From contig JABVXV010000655.1 of the NCBI GenBank assembly GCA_013365325.1, positions 1-17,774 of the forward strand: 17,774 nucleotides of DNA, given 5' to 3'. Below the pieces are notes generated by a model, which was not told the DNA's origin, did no database searches, and saw nothing but the letters and a program-made list of their open reading frames with translations. The position numbers and the translations under genes were made by a program. This DNA is from Dipetalonema caudispina (lineage: Eukaryota; Nematoda; Chromadorea; Rhabditida; Onchocercidae). Of this stretch, positions 9,841 through 17,774 are shown piece after piece (within the stretch, counting starts at the first letter, position 1; every line of letters starts with the position of its first letter).

Positions 9841-10149
9841 CTAAAAGAGAAAAAATAGTAATAATTGCTATTTTTAAATAACAAAAAGAAAATGGAAATT
9901 TGCAATGGAAAAGATAACTCGTACTATTAGAATGAAAATTAGAAATAGATTTGAATTCAATTACTTGAAAAAAAAGAGGACTAATCGAAAAAAGAAAAAA
10001 AAAGGAAAGAAAGAAATAGTCATAATTATTTTTTTTAAGAAAAAAAAAAAAAAGGTAACGAAAATTTGAAGTGTAAAAGACAACTTCTGGTATTATAATA
10101 AAATTTACAAATGGATTTTGAATTCAATGATTTATAATAAAAAGACTTT

Positions 10150-10184
<35 letters not shown>

Positions 10185-13100
10185 CGAAAAGAAAAAAGGA
10201 AAGAAAAAATGGTAATAATAATAATTTTTTAATAATAAAAATTTCTTAAATTTTCATCTTTAGGAAAGATAAATACAACTAATACTATAATGAAAATGAG
10301 AAATGAATGAATTTGATCTGAATTATTTGTAATAAAAAAGAAATTTTGAAGAAAAGAAAATCAAAAAGAAGGAACTAACGTATTTTATGTTTTATAAATC
10401 GGCCTAATACAAAAAGAGATTCACCGGCTATTATTGGTTTTAAACTTGTAGTTAATAAATCATTAGCTCGAATCGCGTCATCTATAACTATTCGGACACC
10501 TTCCCAAGTTTCAACAGCTGTTGGAATCAGTTCGTTTTTGTTTAAAATAAATCCATTTAATACTGAAAATTTCACATTTTCAAAAATGAAATATCCTTCT
10601 GTTTGCGATAAAATTTTGCATTGTATGAAAGATAGCAAATTTGAAGATTATAAAGAACAAATGATTTAATATTACTTTTAATCCTTTTTTTTTTCCTTGG
10701 AAAGCTTAAATTTAAATATAAATTTTGTGATTATATATCTTAAACTATGTATTATTTGTTTAAATTTACGGAAAACAAAAGGAGAATTTCTACATGTAAA
10801 TTTTTAAATTCAAATTAATACTCAGTTATAAGATTTATTAGTAAAACGATCGACATACATTCTAACTGAGGTCGAAGTTCTACCAAATAAACAAATTTTA
10901 CTCCAAGTACCTCTTTAGCCCAATCATCTGAACCACCAGATGCTGGTGCTGAAAATTTGTTCATAATTAAATGTTTAATACTTTTCTTTAGTCACAGCAT
11001 TAATTAAAATTATTAAACAAATAAATGATAGTAATAATTTTTGAAAAAAATTTTTGAGCTTAATTTGAAATTAAACTTTTTTTTTCAACTATTATACTGA
11101 TAACTAACCTAAAATATCAGCGCCAGTACCAATTTTGTATTGCGTTCCATAAACTTTCTTCAACCGATTCACTGCACGTTTTGCCGTACGCTTCTGTAAA
11201 TATCATCAAATTATTTGAAAAAAAAAAAAAAAAAAACTTACAAAAAAGATTTCAGCCAAAAAAAAAAAAACTTTCAAAAATGGTCAAACATTAAAAATTC
11301 ATTTGAAATTAAATAAAATTAGGATCAATAAATGATTGTTCTTGTGAAGGGCAAACTTCATGATAAGTTTATCAGTTTGTCATATTTGTAAAGTAAATAT
11401 TAATAATTAATATTGATAGTAATTAATTAACCAATTGTACATAATTGTCAGGAAATGATTCCACTTTATGACTGTATGGATGTATCCATAATTGTGCATA
11501 TGTGTGAAGCGTTATAAAACCGTCTAATTTACCTCGCATTTCAGGTGATAATAAGAAATCTCTTACTGCTCTGAAATTAATTTAATTACACTTATAGTAA
11601 TCGATTTGGACAAACTTCAATATACAACATTTGCTTCCCATTTTTTTCCGTTGAAAAAAAAAATTTAAAATTTTATAAATTTTAAATATCGTAAGCAACA
11701 TAACAACATTGCATCATTTTATTTGTTTAGGAAAAAGGGAAAAAATTTTGCAAAATTTTGTTTCTAATTTGGTAAACTTAGTAAAGAAAAAAAAATTGCT
11801 ACTTGAGTTTTTTTTTCTTTTTTTAAAAATCTTTTCAAAAAATATTTTTTTCTTTCAATCGGAATATGATCATTATAATATATTAACAATATATTATGTT
11901 TTGAAGCAGATCATTTTACTTTTTAAATAATTTGATTGAAACCTTTCGAATCCTTAATATTACCAATCAAAAATTGAAACCAGAATATTTATTGAATAGA
12001 AAGAATGCAAATTCTTGAAATTATTTTTTTTTCCATGCTTTTAAAAGACCAATGATATGGTTGATTGGTTGCAATAAATTAATTGATTCATTCTTTTTTA
12101 AGTACCATTTCGACGACAGATTAATTCGTTTATATCATTTTAAATACTATTGCAATGCTAGATATATTCATTTATTTCTTTTTAAGTAACATTTTTCGAT
12201 AATAAATTAACTCATTCAATTCTTTTTAAATACCATTTCGATAAATTTTTGTTTTGTTTTATTTTATTTAACTTTTTTTTCCCTTTTTTTTTTTTTTTTT
12301 TTTTTTTTTGAAAAGAAAAGAAACCTTGTTTCTGGTTCACTAAATGCGCTTTCACCTTGATATAAGTATGAACAAGGATTTTCACTTGAACCAACTTCTG
12401 AAATTTCTTTTATGAAACAAATTTATCTTTTCTGTCTTGTTTTGTTGTTTCTTTTTTCTATTTTCTTTTTGATTAAGCTTATTAAAATATTTATTTTATT
12501 ATATTTCGAATTCAATTGTCCCTATTTTCATTTAAAATTATAGCGAAATAACTAGGTCATTGTGCAATGGCCGATTTTATTTTTCCTATCTCTATAACAA
12601 CAACAACAATTGAAATAGTCCAATAATGCCAACAGATTTCAATATCAATTAATCATTAAAATCGAATGATTTCATCATCTTTTCCAATATTATTTACAAT
12701 GCAATTTTTGAATCTTCTTATCATAAAAAGAAAGAAAGACAGAAAAAAAAAAAAGAAATGATAAAAAAAAGTCAAACCAGCCCAATGAAAATCGAAATTA
12801 CGATTTAAATCGACCCCTTCACAACATCGGCGTCCACCCCACGATGATCGAATACATTTTTGTGGTGAACGATTCTTCCGCCATAATCGAACCTATCGTC
12901 AAAAATTGATATTGCAATTCATACCATTCAACGATGTAAAGATATGCATGTCTTTACTACATTCAGTATTGTTGTAACAATAACAATTATGCATTATATT
13001 GAAAAGAAAAAAAAAACTTAATTCAACTGTAAAGATATGTATATATATGTGTGTATGGTTATTGTATGAGTATTATTATAACAATAAGAAATATGTGTGT

Positions 13101-15192
13101 GTGTGTGTGATGATTAGCTAAATTTAACCGTACAAGCATAAAAATATATCGATGTCTTTTTGCTTATTGTATGAGTATTATTATAACAATAAGAAATATG
13201 TGTGTGTGTGTGTGTGTGTGATGATTAGCTTAATTCAACCGTGCAAGCATAAAAATGTATCTATGTGTTTATGCTTATTGTATGAGTATTATTATAACAA
13301 TAAAAATTATAAGTTGTGAAGAACTTTGTATTTATTTCATGATAAGATAACAATTAATTGAAATTTCAGTTAATAAAATTAGAAAAATAGAATAAAGAAC
13401 CTGAGGATTTGGTTTTGATCGTGTATATTCGTAACCATCCGGATTCAAGCATGGGAAGATGTAAATATTGATAGATCTTAGATAACGTGTTATAACCGGA
13501 TCTTTTCCAAAACCTGAGACTAACTGAAAAATTTCTCCAAGATCTGTTCTGTGCAAATGTTTTTTTTTCTTTTTTTTTCCAATTAAATTATTCATCTTTA
13601 ATGAATTTCGAAATGAAAATTTTCCAAAGCTAAGTTAAAAAAGCTGTAAATTTTTTCTCTCCTTTTAAAATGTACAAAATTACAATATTTTCTTCTGCTT
13701 GCTATCATTTTAAACCATTAATGAAACAAAATGATAAATTATTGATTCGAAATATTTAAGCTTTAATTAAGTTATATACTTGTTTAAGTCTACTTTATAC
13801 TAACAAATTAATACAAAAGCATTTTTGATCATTTAATAGCCAAGATTAGACTAAACCATGTAAAAGGAAAAAATTGATAATATTAACCAATCATTTCAAA
13901 TTATCCTGACCTTTGAACCATTAAATAACATGTATACCTGATTAATAAAATAAAGTGCAGTATGACTTGAAGCCCATTCTCTTGCATGAATATTACCATC
14001 AATCCAAAATGCTCTCTTATTGCTATCATGTATTGGATAACCAATCTTGAATAGCACTGAATAATTTCTATCATTCATCTATTTTATTGCTTATTTGTTT
14101 ATTTGTATAGCTATTCTTGTTTTTAAAAATAATAAACAAAAATATTAATTATTTATTAGAAATTATCCATCATTATTATGCATATTATCAGCTATTTGAT
14201 TTATATAAAAATTAATCAATTTTACAAATTTATTAATAACTTTTATTTTTAAAAAAAAAAAAACCAAAATTATTAACTTTTGTTTATTTTTAAGTTTTCA
14301 TGCAAATTTCCAATTTTCTTCTTAAATTAATCAAAAAAACAAAACAAAAAAAAAAAAAAAAAAAGAAAAAAAGCAGAAAATATTAAAACCTTTAATCCTT
14401 CAATTGGTACACCTTCATGTGATACACCAATTCGTACAAGTTTTGTTATATGTGGATAGTAAAATTCAATTGTACGCATATATTTTAACATATCCTTATA
14501 TGAGCCATAATCACCAAAACGATATTTAACTTTTAAATTACTTATTTTTCTTAATGATTCTTCTGAAATAAAAGTAAAAAATAAAGGATAACAGAACTGA
14601 AAAAAAAAAACAATTCTATTGTTTCTTTAAAAATTAGATTTTAAATTAATCTTTTGATTTAATCTAGTAAAAAGATTTTCAAAAATTTAGTCAAATTCCT
14701 TCTTACATGTAAAAAAAAAAAAAAAAAACATTCATTTTATGGTAAATTTTTTATGAAACATCGAAAAATCAATTAATAAGCAATTATTTAATTATTGAAT
14801 CAATTTCGATTCAGCAAAGAATAATGTTAGGAGTTCTTTTTCAATAAAAAAAGTTGAAAAAATCAACTTTTTAAATTTCAAAAAGTGAAATTCGAGATTT
14901 TTTATGTGTTATAAAAATTTATACCAATAACAGAAATTACTTCAATAAATCATTTTATCATTTTATCCTTGGTATTCTTCAACTAATGAATTTTGAAATC
15001 TTTCCCAAACATTATGAAATTTGCATTAAAATTAAAATGCAATCAAAAATACCTGAATCATCAGCTTCCTCATCCAAAATTGGGTCATCTTTTAAACGGG
15101 CAAAAAATGATTCTAACAATGTATTACGTTGTTTCGCTCGTCTTCTAGCATTATTTGCATTTCTCGGATACATCTCATTTCGCTCGATCAAA
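9290..15192 (-). CDS. M14 zinc carboxypeptidase with C-terminal ShKT domain, spliced, 5' end unresolved
   Basis: Eleven exons join in frame: 15192-15053, 14562-14390, 14045-13938, 13523-13401, 12892-12778, 12397-12325, 11570-11432, 11193-11109, 10948-10859, 10562-10380 and 9840-9290, giving at least 592 residues (numbered from the first residue of the 15192 exon). Introns are 160-754 bases, GT-AG. M14 enzymes remove C-terminal residues using one zinc. Zinc ligands are H124, E127 (HAREW) and H266; the catalytic base is E342 (VELRP). Substrate-binding R186 (LWR), N211-R212 (DLNRNF) and Y268 are kept. D326 at the CPA-255 position suggests preference for C-terminal Lys/Arg. CPA Tyr248 aligns with A319. 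ShKT occupies 551-587. The architecture resembles C. elegans SURO-1, needed for cuticle formation, but I cannot assign orthology. It is probably secreted. No classical inhibitory propeptide is visible; instead there is a short basic N-terminal segment. Confidence 0.93.
9909..10370. repeat. three diverged tandem copies inside the last intron
   Basis: Segments starting near 9909, 10075 and 10265 share AAAAGAYAAMT, then TACTATTA or similar, then AATGAAAAT-like, then GATTTGAATTCAAT-like, then an A-rich tail with GGAAAGAAA. Spacing is about 166 and 190 bases; the longer unit holds a pure A run of about 34 (10150-10183). Confidence 0.7.
10380..10562 (-). CDS. exon 10: C-terminal end of catalytic domain
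   Basis: The acceptor ATTTTCAG precedes 10562 and the donor GTTAGT follows 10380. The peptide LNGFILNKNELIPTAVETW continues directly from the catalytic Glu exon and matches the conserved end of M14A domains (GF-L, then I-PTA-ETW). The helix that follows (EGVRIVIDDAIR) closes the fold. After it come about 35 residues leading to the linker. Confidence 0.92.
10859..10948 (-). CDS. exon 9: specificity pocket and catalytic Glu
   Basis: AATTTTCAG precedes 10948 and GTATGT follows 10859. The exon encodes PASGGSDDWA, then VYLVELRP. E342 in VELRP is the general base (CPA Glu270). The second Asp-Asp pair places Asp at the CPA-255 position, as in carboxypeptidase B. The residue before PASGGS, made from the split codon G/CA, is Ala where pancreatic enzymes have the Tyr248 of the mobile loop. 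Confidence 0.92.
11109..11193 (-). CDS. exon 8: basic helix and loop before the active-site lid
   Basis: ATTTACAG precedes 11193 and GTTAGT follows 11109. It encodes 28 residues from KRTAKRAVNRL to KIGTGADIL, equivalent to the helix and loop just before the substrate lid. Its last base G completes Ala319. Confidence 0.9.
11432..11570 (-). CDS. exon 7: third zinc ligand
   Basis: AATTTCAG precedes 11570 and GTTAAT follows 11432. It encodes AVRDFLLSPEMRGKLDGFI then TLHTYAQLWIHPYSH. H266 is the third zinc ligand (CPA His196) and Y268 matches CPA Tyr198. Confidence 0.93.
12078..12246. repeat. minisatellite of about 44 bp in intron 6
   Basis: About four decayed copies share a TTCATTCTTTTTAAGTACCA-like core followed by TTTCGA and AATTAA. 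The cores are near 12087, 12126 (poor), 12168 and 12211. Confidence 0.65.
12325..12397 (-). CDS. exon 6: PCS and SEPET region
   Basis: AATTTCAG precedes 12397 and GTTTCT follows 12325. It encodes VGSSENPCSYLYQGESAF, then SEPET, a standard M14A segment. C228 should pair with Cys204 or Cys205, as in the CPA Cys138-Cys161 disulphide. Confidence 0.92.
12778..12892 (-). CDS. exon 5: substrate arginines and extra cysteines
   Basis: The acceptor is GACGATAG, weaker than its neighbours; the donor is GTTTGA. It encodes VRLWRKNRS, then an insertion with C194, C204 and C205, then GVDLNRNFDFHW. R186, N211 and R212 match CPA Arg127, Asn144 and Arg145. The extra cysteines suggest a second disulphide not found in pancreatic enzymes. 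Confidence 0.92.
12926..13325. repeat. tandem repeat of about 100 bp with (GT)n in intron 4
   Basis: Four units begin near 12926, 13021, 13122 and 13233 with ATTCAAC or ATTTAAC. Each contains GTAAAGATAT or GCAAGCATAAAAAT, later TTATTGTATGAGTATTATTA with ACAATAA, and in two units a GT run of different length (about 9 and 14 repeats). The TTATTGT and ACAATAA arms can pair. The array fills most of the intron. Confidence 0.9.
13401..13523 (-). CDS. exon 4: NPDGYEYTRS segment
   Basis: The acceptor ATTTTTCAG precedes 13523. An open frame continues upstream to 13595, but joining FINQ to LVSGFGKDP at 13523 gives the family sequence in phase. It encodes LVSGFGKDPVITRYL, then NIYIFPCLNPDGYEYTRS. The donor is CAG/GTTCTT. 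Confidence 0.92.
13938..14045 (-). CDS. exon 3: HAREW zinc motif
   Basis: It encodes IGYPIHDSNKRAFWIDG, then NIHAREWASSHTALYFINQ, carrying zinc ligands H124 and E127 and R126. I place the acceptor at TATTCAAG before 14045 because it gives GLK-IG, as in the family. An alternative AG before 14078 also fits the phase and would add 11 residues (MNDRNYSVLFK). The donor is GTATAC. Confidence 0.9.
14390..14562 (-). CDS. exon 2: start of catalytic domain
   Basis: The acceptor TTATTTCAG precedes 14562 and the donor GTTTTA follows 14390. It encodes VKYRFGDYGSYKDMLKYMR, FYYPHITKLVRIGVSHEG and VPIEGLK, the usual opening strands and helix of an M14A catalytic domain. Confidence 0.92.
15053..15192 (-). 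CDS. exon 1 or 2: basic N-terminal segment
   Basis: The acceptor AATTTCAG precedes 15192 and GTATTT follows 15053; phases match exon 2 exactly. It encodes LIERNEMYPRNANNARRRAK and then an acidic stretch ending DEEADDS. The RRRAKQR cluster could be a proprotein-convertase site. There is no homology to the pancreatic-type propeptide. The first base completes a codon from an upstream exon, so the start lies further up, unless translation begins at the internal ATG (MYPRN), which would leave no signal peptide. Confidence 0.8.
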
Positions 15193-15199
15193 CTGAAAT

Positions 15200-16160
15200 T
15201 ATTTATAATTTGATTTTAGTTCATTTATAATATTCTTTTCCCAACAATTTGCATATATACATATACATATGTATATATATTTTTGTTTCGTTTGTATTTT
15301 TTATTTTTTATTTTTTAGGAAATTTAATTTAAATTGTAATTATAGAAGATAGGATTCCGTTTAAAATTGTAGGAAATCAAATTTAATTCAAAATAGTAAA
15401 AAATATAGTTTAATTTGATATTGTAAAAAATTAAGTTTAATTTGAAGCTGTATAACGGTTGAAATTAATTTAAAGCCGTGGAAAATTGAATTTAATATGA
15501 ATGTGAAATTGCAAAAGGTTGAATTCAATTTGAAAATATAAAAAAATGGATTTAATTCAAAGTTGTGGAAGATTGGGTCCAGTTTGAAAATTGTAGAAAA
15601 TTTAATTTAATTTAAATTACAGAAACTTGAACCTCATCCGAATTTACTTTGGAAACTGTAGAAAATTGAATTTTATTTGAAGCTGTTAAATGTTTAGTGC
15701 TTTGTTTTTTCATGAAATAATTAATATGAATTCATGGGATTGTTCAGGGATTTAGTATAGCATGTGGTACGATAGAACTATTGATTGATTTAAGCATTAG
15801 TTGATCAATCAAGAAATCGATATCATAAGTTCCGATAATAGGAAAAAATTAAATTTGCTTAGATTTGCTTGAAACTTCTCTAATATGCTCACTCTCAAGC
15901 CTTGACATAATTCAGACATTAGCAAACTACGTTTTCTTTGAAATAAATTTAAAATGATGGCTAAGAACACGTCAACTTCTAAATATTTGTTGGATAAGTG
16001 TACATACAAGGATAAAATGACGTAAGGTCACGCTAACATCCAGTAGAAATACTATTACGTTTGAATAGTTTGGAATACTTCGATTTCCTTTCTTCTTTCT
16101 TTTCATCTTAACTTATTTTATTTTTTCTAAATTTTAAGTTGAAATATTAAATTCATCACT
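15200..16160. other. 5' flank or first intron of the carboxypeptidase gene
   Basis: No clearly coding exon is visible. It contains a CATATG-centred A/T palindrome near 15250-15282, the degenerate repeat at 15319-15690, and a minus-strand frame at 15809-16009 that resembles no known protein. A signal-peptide exon may hide here. Confidence 0.5.
15319..15690. repeat. degenerate tandem repeat of about 27-30 bp
   Basis: About a dozen diverged units follow the pattern GAAAATTGAATTTAATTTGA plus AGCTGTA or ATTGTAG. The best copies are near 15425-15455, 15480-15500 and 15661-15685. Confidence 0.8.
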
Positions 16161-16163
16161 TAC

Positions 16164-16205
16164 AATACATAATATTAAATTACTCCAATTTGATTTACTA
16201 TCCAT
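16164..16205 (-). CDS. candidate first coding exon of the carboxypeptidase
   Basis: ATG at 16205 opens 14 codons (MDSKSNWSNLILCI) that end at an excellent donor, GTAAGT. The end of the peptide is hydrophobic, as at the start of a signal-peptide core. It closes in phase 0, whereas the 15192 exon needs phase 2, so at least one more exon must lie between. A 14-base exon near 16036-16049 would bridge the phases and extend the hydrophobic run, but its acceptor is poor. This remains a suggestion only. Confidence 0.3.
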
Positions 16206-17650
16206 TTTAGATTAATGAAATAAATAAATTCAAATTCCACTTCTTTCGAAAACTTATCGAAAAAAAAAATTTATTCGGTATTCAGAGTCGCCTAAGTGCA
16301 GCAATATTTTATTATTTCGCACACTCGACAACAATTATAATTGCCACCGTTTACATTCCAAATTAATTAATTGATTAATAAATTCCAATTTTCTAAAGAA
16401 GAAATGATTTGCACTTGTTTCCTTCATTGTTTCATAATTGATCAATCAATGCATTTTGAAAGAAAAAGAAATGCAAAATTTGAGAAATATTTCTGAAAAA
16501 CATGAAAGTTAAACAAAATTTCAATTCCTTTAGTTGAATTTAAATTTGAATTTTAACAAATGAAATTTATTCTTTTTGATAGTTCATTTCTATCCTCTCC
16601 AGTAGTGATAAGATTCAATGAAGTGATATCGCATTTATGAGAATGAAAGAGAAAAAGGAAAAGAAAAGAAAAAGAGCAACATGAATGATTCTTCAATTAA
16701 TAAATGAATTGTCAAATATTTCACGCTGTAAAACTAAACAAGTTTGTTTACATTGAAAATATTTTAAAATGTTCCGTTACATACGCTTAACGACGTGGAA
16801 CGTTTGACGATTCAAAAATAATTTTTAAATCGTATAACAAACGTATCAATGATTTCCAATGATTAATAATTTCTTGCACAATGGAAGGATAACAATATTA
16901 CATTCTGCATATTCATATATGAATATTTCTTAAATTCATTACAATTTTTCATAATTGTAATTTGTAATATGAAGTGACATTTTATCAAAGCGTAATTAAT
17001 TATAGATTAAGTATGATAGTTTTAAATAACTTATTTTATAGTTAATTTATGAAACATTTTGACGTAACTTTTCTCAATCAGATCAATATAACAAAAAATG
17101 ATGGATCTGTTAATTATGTAATAAATTTTAATAATATTTTGATGGAATTCCAGTACTAGAAGCGGTAAATTGTTGTCACTGAAAGCAATTGATGAAATTT
17201 TGTTGCCAAAAGTAATTGATGAGATTTCTTTACTACGAAGTATTATTAAGAAATTAAATTATTTTTTATTTGATTGATTTTCAATCATAAAAAAGTGACG
17301 TATTGCATAATTTGCAAGAAAATTGTAAAATATATGCACTACAAATTATGCGTTAAAAAAAAATGTATGTCATTTTGATGCCGAAATATTTGCATTGGAA
17401 AATTGGATGAATAAAAGAAAAGAAAATAGAATTGGATCAAATTCGGCAAAAAAAAACTGTGAAAAGATAAGAAGAAATGGAAGAGAGAAACTGGATCGGA
17501 TGAATATTTGAGAGAAATTTTGATTCAAACTTTAATTTTAGGATATCTTTTTTTTTTTTCAATCCTAATATGGCCTACTATTTAACAGATATATGTGTGT
17601 TATTAATAAAAATGGTGGGCAGATGGTATATTTTAGTTATTCTTCCAAAA
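16206..17650. other. non-coding A+T-rich stretch
   Basis: No gene is supported. Possible promoter sequence for the minus-strand gene would lie here, but I see no distinct core motif. A 27-bp in-frame tandem duplication lies at 17182-17235. Confidence 0.65.
17182..17235 (+). repeat. 27-bp tandem duplication in a 45-codon open frame
   Basis: AAAGCAATTGATGAAATTTT is repeated 27 bases later as AAAGTAATTGATGAGATTTC. Both lie in one plus-strand frame open from 17143 to 17274, reading LKAIDEILLPKVIDEISLL, which is amphipathic and coiled-coil-like. An AATTCCAG acceptor precedes the frame at 17144-17151. No start codon, donor or family was recognised. Confidence 0.4.
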
Positions 17651-17653
17651 ATT

Positions 17654-17774
<121 letters not shown>

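Noticed and set aside
10563..10638. Upstream part of the open frame around exon 10, containing FIFENVKF, which first looked like the catalytic Glu strand
   Set aside because: It is intron. The real VELRP strand is in the exon at 10859-10948, and the splice phases join it to LNGFIL.
13524..13595. Upstream extension of exon 4 past the TTTTTCAG acceptor
   Set aside because: An acceptor at 13548 would need phase 2 and would insert TDLGEIFQ before LVSGFGKDP. The acceptor at 13523 matches the family sequence and the phase-0 donor of exon 3.
15809..16009. Minus-strand 66-codon frame as a carboxypeptidase propeptide exon
   Set aside because: It has no likeness to M14 propeptides and no donor/acceptor pair of convincing strength that fits the required phase.

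Overview
The window looks like a piece of a nematode nuclear genome, most plausibly clade III (spirurid or filarial type). It is extremely A+T-rich, with long A/T homopolymers, many microsatellites and short introns that end in TTTCAG. The only clear protein gene is of a characteristic nematode type. The species cannot be told from the sequence. Both edges lie inside trinucleotide arrays, (AAT)n on the left and (ATT)n on the right, so this is probably a whole contig that broke at microsatellites.

Left part, 1-7500: I find no convincing protein gene. It holds simple repeats, polypyrimidine tracts, one 170-bp spaced duplication, a TATA/initiator-like site, a nuclear-receptor-like direct repeat and one short hydrophobic ORF of doubtful status.

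7500-8000: a conserved microRNA gene, mir-1, lies on the plus strand. Its hairpin spans 7894-7967 and the mature 3p strand spans 7941-7961. A higher-complexity island with a 39-codon ORF and a foldable segment lies about 260 bp upstream.

9290-15192, minus strand: a multi-exon gene for a secreted-type M14 zinc carboxypeptidase with a C-terminal ShKT domain. I could join eleven exons with every splice phase matching, giving at least 592 residues. All zinc ligands and the catalytic Glu are present. The specificity position equivalent to CPA residue 255 is Asp (carboxypeptidase B-like). The position of CPA Tyr248 appears to be Ala. A Ser/Asn-rich linker with a polyasparagine run separates the catalytic and ShKT domains. 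The first exon, with the signal peptide, is not settled; a candidate ATG exon ending at a GTAAGT donor lies at 16164-16205. Several introns carry their own decayed tandem arrays. A broken copy of the last 50-odd bases of the ShKT exon lies just downstream of the stop.

The carboxypeptidase gene and mir-1 converge, with their 3' sides facing each other about 1.3 kb apart. Nothing shows that they work together: one is a muscle microRNA, the other probably acts in cuticle or extracellular protein processing. I found no new multi-gene system. The more unusual items are the apparent Tyr248 replacement, the decayed ShKT copy, the repeat-expanded introns and the island next to mir-1.
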